Assembly: GCA_900767605.1 (NCBI GenBank) | Contig: CAAFZT010000003.1 | Span: forward strand, 1-18,380 | Direction of reading: 5' to 3' | Source: Bacilli bacterium | GTDB taxonomy: Bacteria; Bacillota_I; Bacilli_A; RFN20; CAG-826 | Length of the DNA stretch: 18,380 bases | Shown: positions 14,905 through 18,380 of the stretch, one piece after another | How positions within the stretch are numbered: position 1 is the stretch's first letter | Layout of the letters: each line of letters begins with the position of its first letter | Notes under the pieces: generated by a model | What the model was told of the DNA's origin: nothing | Database searches by the model: none | The model's input: only the letters and a program-made list of their open reading frames with translations | Made by a program: the position numbers and the translations under genes

Positions 14905-16931
14905 GGGCTTTTTTCCTCTTTCTTGGCCTTGTTCTAGGTGCGTGGGGATCTTATTCACAGGATTGGCCGATTCGCCTTTTGGCTTTATTGCTAGCTTGCC
15001 TATTGCTTGGGATTTCGATTGCTCGAAAAGAAGTGACTCCATTTTTAGTGGGGCTTTTCGTGGGAACAATGGCTGGGCTTGTCCATATCTCCTTTTCAGA
15101 GGGAAAACAAACCTTTACGGGAATGGTCATCCTGTCCAAACAGAATTACGTGATTTTGTGGAGGCCCTTTCAACGGATATATCTTTCGATAAAAGATGGC
15201 GATTTTCAATGGGGTGATTGGGTTAGAGTTTCCGGTTCCGTCCAACCATTTAAGATGACGACTTACGAATGTCGTTTCGATTTTAAGCAGTATTTATACC
15301 GTCTCGGGGTCACCCAGGAAATCCATGCGAATTTTGTGGAAAGAAAAATGGGACTTCCTTTAAGAGTCAATGAATTTCGAGATCGATTTTTGTCCGCGTT
15401 TTCCAATCAAAATCAAGCACTTTTGGATTGCTTGCTTTTTGGAAGAAACGATAGTAGTTCGTATGGGGTATCCTTGCTAACCTCGTTAAATCTTCTTTAT
15501 GTGTGCAGCTGCTCCGGAATCTTCTTTTCTTTCTTTTTTCGTTTGGTGAAAAAATGGATGATGCGTTTGCTTAACGATGAAAAGAAAGGGATGATAGCTG
15601 CCCTTGTTGTATCTATATTTTTTATTCCTATATCCATTAGAAAAATAGGTATAGCAAGAGGAATAATTTCAAACCTATATACTTTCATTAATACTTATTA
15701 TTGTAAAAAGAAATATAACGGAATATGTCGAACTTCTATAACGGGAATTACTTTATTTTTACTCAATAAATATTCTGTTTTTCAATCTGGCTTCCTCATC
15801 GGATTTGGACTTTCTTATTTGCTCCAATTCACTTCGATTCAATGGATGGGCCATTCTCCGTTAGAGAAGAAATTTTTTGGTTTTTTAATGCTTCGCTATT
15901 TCTTGCTTCCCTTATCCTTTGGTGGGGGAAGTCTCCACTTGTTCGGTGGGTTGATTTCCTTGCTTGCAATGCCTTATTTATTTGTTCTATGTCTACTTGG
16001 CTACGTAAGCTATCTTACCCTTTCATTTAAGGCGATTCTTAATCCTCTTTGTAAGGGTTTCCTATCCTATTTAGGCTGCCTGCAAAGAATCGACTTAATG
16101 TTTGAGTTTCCAAAATGGTCATGGGCTTTTGAAGTGGTATTTTATGTTCTTTTGGTTGGTGGATTGATTTTAAGAGAATATGGGTTTCGCCGTTGGAATG
16201 CATGGGGAACAACGCTATTTTGGGCGAGCTACGCGATATCTCTCATCCCCATCGTGCCATGTTTAGAACAATCCGTGACTTTTATCAATGTGGGCCAAGG
16301 GGATTCCATTCTTCTGGTTAATCGAAATGAAAATGTTTTGATTGATACTGGAGGCAATCTCTCTTTTGATATGGCTAAAGAAACTTTAATTCCCTATTTT
16401 AAAAGCCGTAGAATCTATCACATTGATTACCTTATCGCCTCTCATCATGATTTTGACCATATTGGTGCAGGAGAATCTTTAAGACAACATTTTGATGTCC
16501 GCCATTATATCGACCAAGCCAAGGATTTCCCGTTGCGATTAAACATGTGGGGATTTCAAAACTACAACATTTATGGCGGGACGGAGGAAAACGATACTTC
16601 CTTGGTTCTTGGACTGGATTTTATGGGGAAGAAGTGGCTTTTTACAGGGGATGCACCGGTAAACATCGAAAAGAGAATTGTCCGCGATCACCCTGAGTTA
16701 AGGGCTGACATTCTTAAAGTGGGCCACCATGGGTCTAGCACTTCTACCTGTGAGGCGTGGCTTTCTACAATAAAGTGTAAGGAAGCCATCATTTCTTGTG
16801 GGGAAAAGAATTCGTACGGACATCCGAATAAAGAAGTGCTTGAACGTTTGCAAAATTACGGGGTAAAAATCCGAAGAACCGATCAAGAAGGCTCAATTCG
16901 GTATGCAAGGTATTCGTTTCCACCGCTATAA
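14901..16931 (+). CDS. comEC: ComEC/Rec2 DNA-uptake channel protein
   Basis: Polytopic membrane protein that passes single-stranded DNA into the cell. Its parts are N-terminal helices (about residues 1-65), an OB-like region (DUF4131 type, about 70-150), a competence membrane domain (about 165-440) and a metallo-beta-lactamase domain (about 452-676). That last domain has GQGDS, the HxDxDH site at 515-520, TGD and GHHGSS. The frame extends upstream to 14844, but ATG at 14901 overlaps the comEA stop as ATGA and gives a natural membrane start. It has 676 residues. The competence domain is degenerate: the usual HLLAxSGLH reads LLYVCSCSGIF, and the PSxxRA motif reads KIGIARG. Bases 15601-15780 are unusually AT-rich. 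It could still be functional. Confidence 0.9.
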   Translation: MRAFFLFLGLVLGAWGSYSQDWPIRLLALLLACLLLGISIARKEVTPFLVGLFVGTMAGLVHISFSEGKQTFTGMVILSKQNYVILWRPFQRIYLSIKDGDFQWGDWVRVSGSVQPFKMTTYECRFDFKQYLYRLGVTQEIHANFVERKMGLPLRVNEFRDRFLSAFSNQNQALLDCLLFGRNDSSSYGVSLLTSLNLLYVCSCSGIFFSFFFRLVKKWMMRLLNDEKKGMIAALVVSIFFIPISIRKIGIARGIISNLYTFINTYYCKKKYNGICRTSITGITLFLLNKYSVFQSGFLIGFGLSYLLQFTSIQWMGHSPLEKKFFGFLMLRYFLLPLSFGGGSLHLFGGLISLLAMPYLFVLCLLGYVSYLTLSFKAILNPLCKGFLSYLGCLQRIDLMFEFPKWSWAFEVVFYVLLVGGLILREYGFRRWNAWGTTLFWASYAISLIPIVPCLEQSVTFINVGQGDSILLVNRNENVLIDTGGNLSFDMAKETLIPYFKSRRIYHIDYLIASHHDFDHIGAGESLRQHFDVRHYIDQAKDFPLRLNMWGFQNYNIYGGTEENDTSLVLGLDFMGKKWLFTGDAPVNIEKRIVRDHPELRADILKVGHHGSSTSTCEAWLSTIKCKEAIISCGEKNSYGHPNKEVLERLQNYGVKIRRTDQEGSIRYARYSFPPL

Positions 16932-17940
16932 TAAGCGGGTGATTTATCTTTATTACTCTGCCGAGCCTGAATTGGCTCGTCGAAGCGCGTTAAAAGCCTT
17001 GCGCGAAAAACTGCCAGATCGAAATGAATCGAATTATATTTCCTTTAATATGGCGGAAACCGCTTTGGATACTGTGACATCGGAATGCGATTATCTTCCC
17101 TTGGGTTATGAATTCAAAGCAGTTCTAGCCGAAGATTGTTCTTTTTTGGCCAAGGCTACAAAAAAGCAAACTGGCGTTAAAGGAAAAGGTTCTAAAAAAG
17201 AAAAGAAGGTGGACCCCGCTTTAGATCGATTCGCCGCCTATTGTCGCAACCCTAACCCGCTTATCGATTTGTTTTTAGTTACTTATAGCGAATCGTTGGA
17301 CGAGGCAAATCCCGCTGTGATCGCTATTAAGCAAACTGGAAAATTATTACCGCTTCCTATGCCAGAACCCGCTCGATTAGTCGGCGCGGCATCGACTTAT
17401 TTTGCTAAAAGGAATTGCCCTGCTCCTAGGGAAGCCTGCCAAGAATTGGTGGAACGCGTAGACGGGGATTATGGCCGTTATCTTTCCGAACGGGAAAAGA
17501 TTGCATTGTACGCTAATGGGGAGCCTGTGACTCTATCCATGGTGGAAAAGCTCGTTGCACCTAAACTGGAAGAAAACACATTTGAAATATCGAACGCCTT
17601 ATTAAAGGGCGATACGGCTTCGGCGATTCGAATCTATCATGATTTAAAGGTGTTTGGAGCAGATGAGGTCCGACTCATCAATATGCTTGCCACTCAACTG
17701 CGTTTTCTTGACCAGGTTTCCTTTTTATACCGAGAAGGCTATAACTCTGGTGCCATCGCCGAACGCTTAAACGTAAAATCCTATCGCGTTACCGTTTCAT
17801 TACGCTCGGTTACTAACGCCGATCCTATGGCGCTTTGGACTATACAAGAAGAACTTTACGAAACCGAAAAGTCGATTCTTTCCGGCATGGAAACTCCCCG
17901 GTTTGCCTTTGAACGGTTTCTTGGCAATTTTAGTTTGTAA
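16903..17940 (+). CDS. holA: DNA polymerase III subunit delta
   Basis: Clamp-loader subunit that opens the sliding clamp for chromosome replication. The N-terminal segment VIYLYYSAEPELARRSALKAL fits the usual HolA opening, the middle is the lid region, and the C-terminal helical collar (about residues 210-345) holds the conserved LLATQLR-like stretch, here MLATQLRFLDQ. A Lys/Gly-rich insert lies near residues 86-105. Its position directly after comEC is the usual Bacillota order. The start is uncertain. ATG at 16903 overlaps comEC by 29 bases and has AAGAAGG 11 bases upstream, while GTG at 16939 gives a better family N-terminus but no clear ribosome-binding site. Lengths are 345 or 333 residues. 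Confidence 0.88.
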   Translation: MQGIRFHRYNKRVIYLYYSAEPELARRSALKALREKLPDRNESNYISFNMAETALDTVTSECDYLPLGYEFKAVLAEDCSFLAKATKKQTGVKGKGSKKEKKVDPALDRFAAYCRNPNPLIDLFLVTYSESLDEANPAVIAIKQTGKLLPLPMPEPARLVGAASTYFAKRNCPAPREACQELVERVDGDYGRYLSEREKIALYANGEPVTLSMVEKLVAPKLEENTFEISNALLKGDTASAIRIYHDLKVFGADEVRLINMLATQLRFLDQVSFLYREGYNSGAIAERLNVKSYRVTVSLRSVTNADPMALWTIQEELYETEKSILSGMETPRFAFERFLGNFSL

Positions 17941-17941
17941 G

Positions 17942-17999
17942 AAAAAAGCGCCTTTCCATGAGTTCCTTGGGACCCCATTTAGGAGAGACGCTTTTGATT
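17942..17999. terminator. two-way terminator between holA and rpsT
   Basis: AAAAGCG (17944-17950) pairs with CGCTTTT (17989-17995). After one C-A mismatch, 17952-17957 pairs with 17982-17987 (one G-U). The plus strand ends in TTTTGATTTTT and the minus strand in six Ts, so it can stop both convergent units. Confidence 0.75.
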
Positions 18000-18015
18000 T
18001 TTATCAATCGTTTGC

Positions 18016-18279
18016 TTAGTTTAAACCAGCGACAATGTGCTCAAGATGTGCTTTTTTGTGGGTGGCGTTGTTCTTGGCAATGATTCCGCTTTGGGCGAGT
18101 TTGTCGATGAGAGAGACGGCTTCGGAAAGAGCGACTTTGGCTTCTTCCTTCTTGCCTTCCTTCACAAGAGCTTCGACCTTTTTGATGGCCGTGCGAACGC
18201 GATTCTTTTCGGCGCTGTTTTTGGCGTTGGCGGCTTTGTTGGTTCCGTCACGTTTGATTTGAGATTTAATGTTTGGCAT
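18016..18279 (-). CDS. rpsT: 30S ribosomal protein S20
   Basis: Primary 16S rRNA-binding protein of the small subunit. It is 87 residues, Lys/Ala-rich and helical, with the typical opening MPNIKSQIKRD and the closing HKKAHLEHIVAGLN-type end. The frame is open upstream to 18336, but the family N-terminus and an AAGGA ribosome-binding site at about 18287-18291 fix the start at 18279. It is transcribed toward holA from its own promoter, the common Bacillota arrangement. Confidence 0.96.
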   Translation of the reverse strand: MPNIKSQIKRDGTNKAANAKNSAEKNRVRTAIKKVEALVKEGKKEEAKVALSEAVSLIDKLAQSGIIAKNNATHKKAHLEHIVAGLN

Positions 18280-18307
18280 TTTCGTTTCCTTTTTAATAGC
18301 GGGTTTT

Positions 18308-18336
18308 ATATTAGCCTTAGGGCTAACCTTTGGCAA
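18308..18336 (-). promoter_or_regulatory. promoter of rpsT, with an inverted repeat in the spacer
   Basis: On the minus strand TTGCCA (18331-18336), a 17-base spacer and TAATAT (18308-18313) form a good promoter. The spacer and -10 hold an inverted repeat, TTAGCC and GGCTAA with a four-base centre (18311-18326). The leader between the start site and the ribosome-binding site is short (about 10-15 bases). Confidence 0.7.
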
Positions 18337-18380
18337 CTATTTTCGTTTCGTTTTTTTATCTCCTTCGGGGTTTTGGGATC
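18337..18380. other. end of window, no gene seen
   Basis: 44 bases upstream of the rpsT promoter. A T-rich stretch and a short CTCC/GGGG hairpin are visible, but too little is present to call a gene or terminator. Confidence 0.5.

Noticed and set aside
15601..15780. Mobile element or insertion inside comEC
   Set aside because: The frame is uninterrupted, protein length is near normal, and no terminal repeats or target duplication are visible.
18280..18336. 19-residue extension of S20
   Set aside because: It includes the promoter and ribosome-binding site; S20 starts at MPNIKSQIKRD in the family.
1..18380. Recoding of TGA as tryptophan (mollicute code)
   Set aside because: TGA ends several full-length genes at the expected family C-termini, and tryptophans are encoded by TGG.

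Overview
The window reads as chromosomal housekeeping DNA from a low-to-mid GC Gram-positive-type bacterium (Bacillota, probably an uncultured lineage related to Erysipelotrichia or Mollicutes). Reasons: FtsK/SpoIIIE, DUF1292 (YrzB) and GreA follow Bacillus-type conventions, alaS is preceded by a T-box leader, and a comEA-comEC-holA run faces rpsT. TGA is used as a true stop (ftsK, plsC, dtd, alaS, comEA), so this is not a code-4 mollicute. GC is in the mid-40s by spot counts. Species cannot be named from the sequence alone.

Layout. Bases 2-1447: 3' part of ftsK/spoIIIE, coupled by an ATGA overlap to a cytoplasmic type I pullulanase (1444-3546). 3590-4426: a PlsC-type acyltransferase, coupled by ATGA to a small four-helix membrane protein (4423-4854). 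4841-6148 on the minus strand: an RsmF-type rRNA m5C methyltransferase with a PUA domain, whose 3' end overlaps the membrane-protein gene. Divergent from it, 6209-10527: pdp, dtd, mnmA and a membrane-anchored metallo-beta-lactamase-fold protein. 10541-10711: a T-box leader for alaS (10723-13320). Then DUF1292 (13358-13639) and greA (13702-14214), each with its own promoter, and a strong terminator after greA. 14365-17940: comEA, comEC and holA as overlapping genes. A two-way terminator separates them from rpsT, which is read from the opposite strand (18279-18016).

How the genes fit together. Most are core functions: chromosome segregation, alpha-glucan debranching, phospholipid synthesis, nucleoside salvage, tRNA thiolation, alanyl-tRNA charging and quality control (alaS, dtd), transcript cleavage and replication clamp loading. 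ComEA and ComEC form the DNA-uptake channel, and a second ComEC-like hydrolase domain sits on a separate anchored protein about 5.7 kb away.

The points most worth checking are the very short T-box Stem I and its possible pairing with the alaS ribosome-binding site, three genes that look leaderless, a patch of about 180 bases at 24% GC inside comEC, a comEC channel with degenerate signature motifs, a ComEA with four extracytoplasmic cysteines, and an anchored ComEC-like hydrolase with a lysine-rich tail. I found no CRISPR array, insertion sequence, phage gene, tRNA or rRNA.
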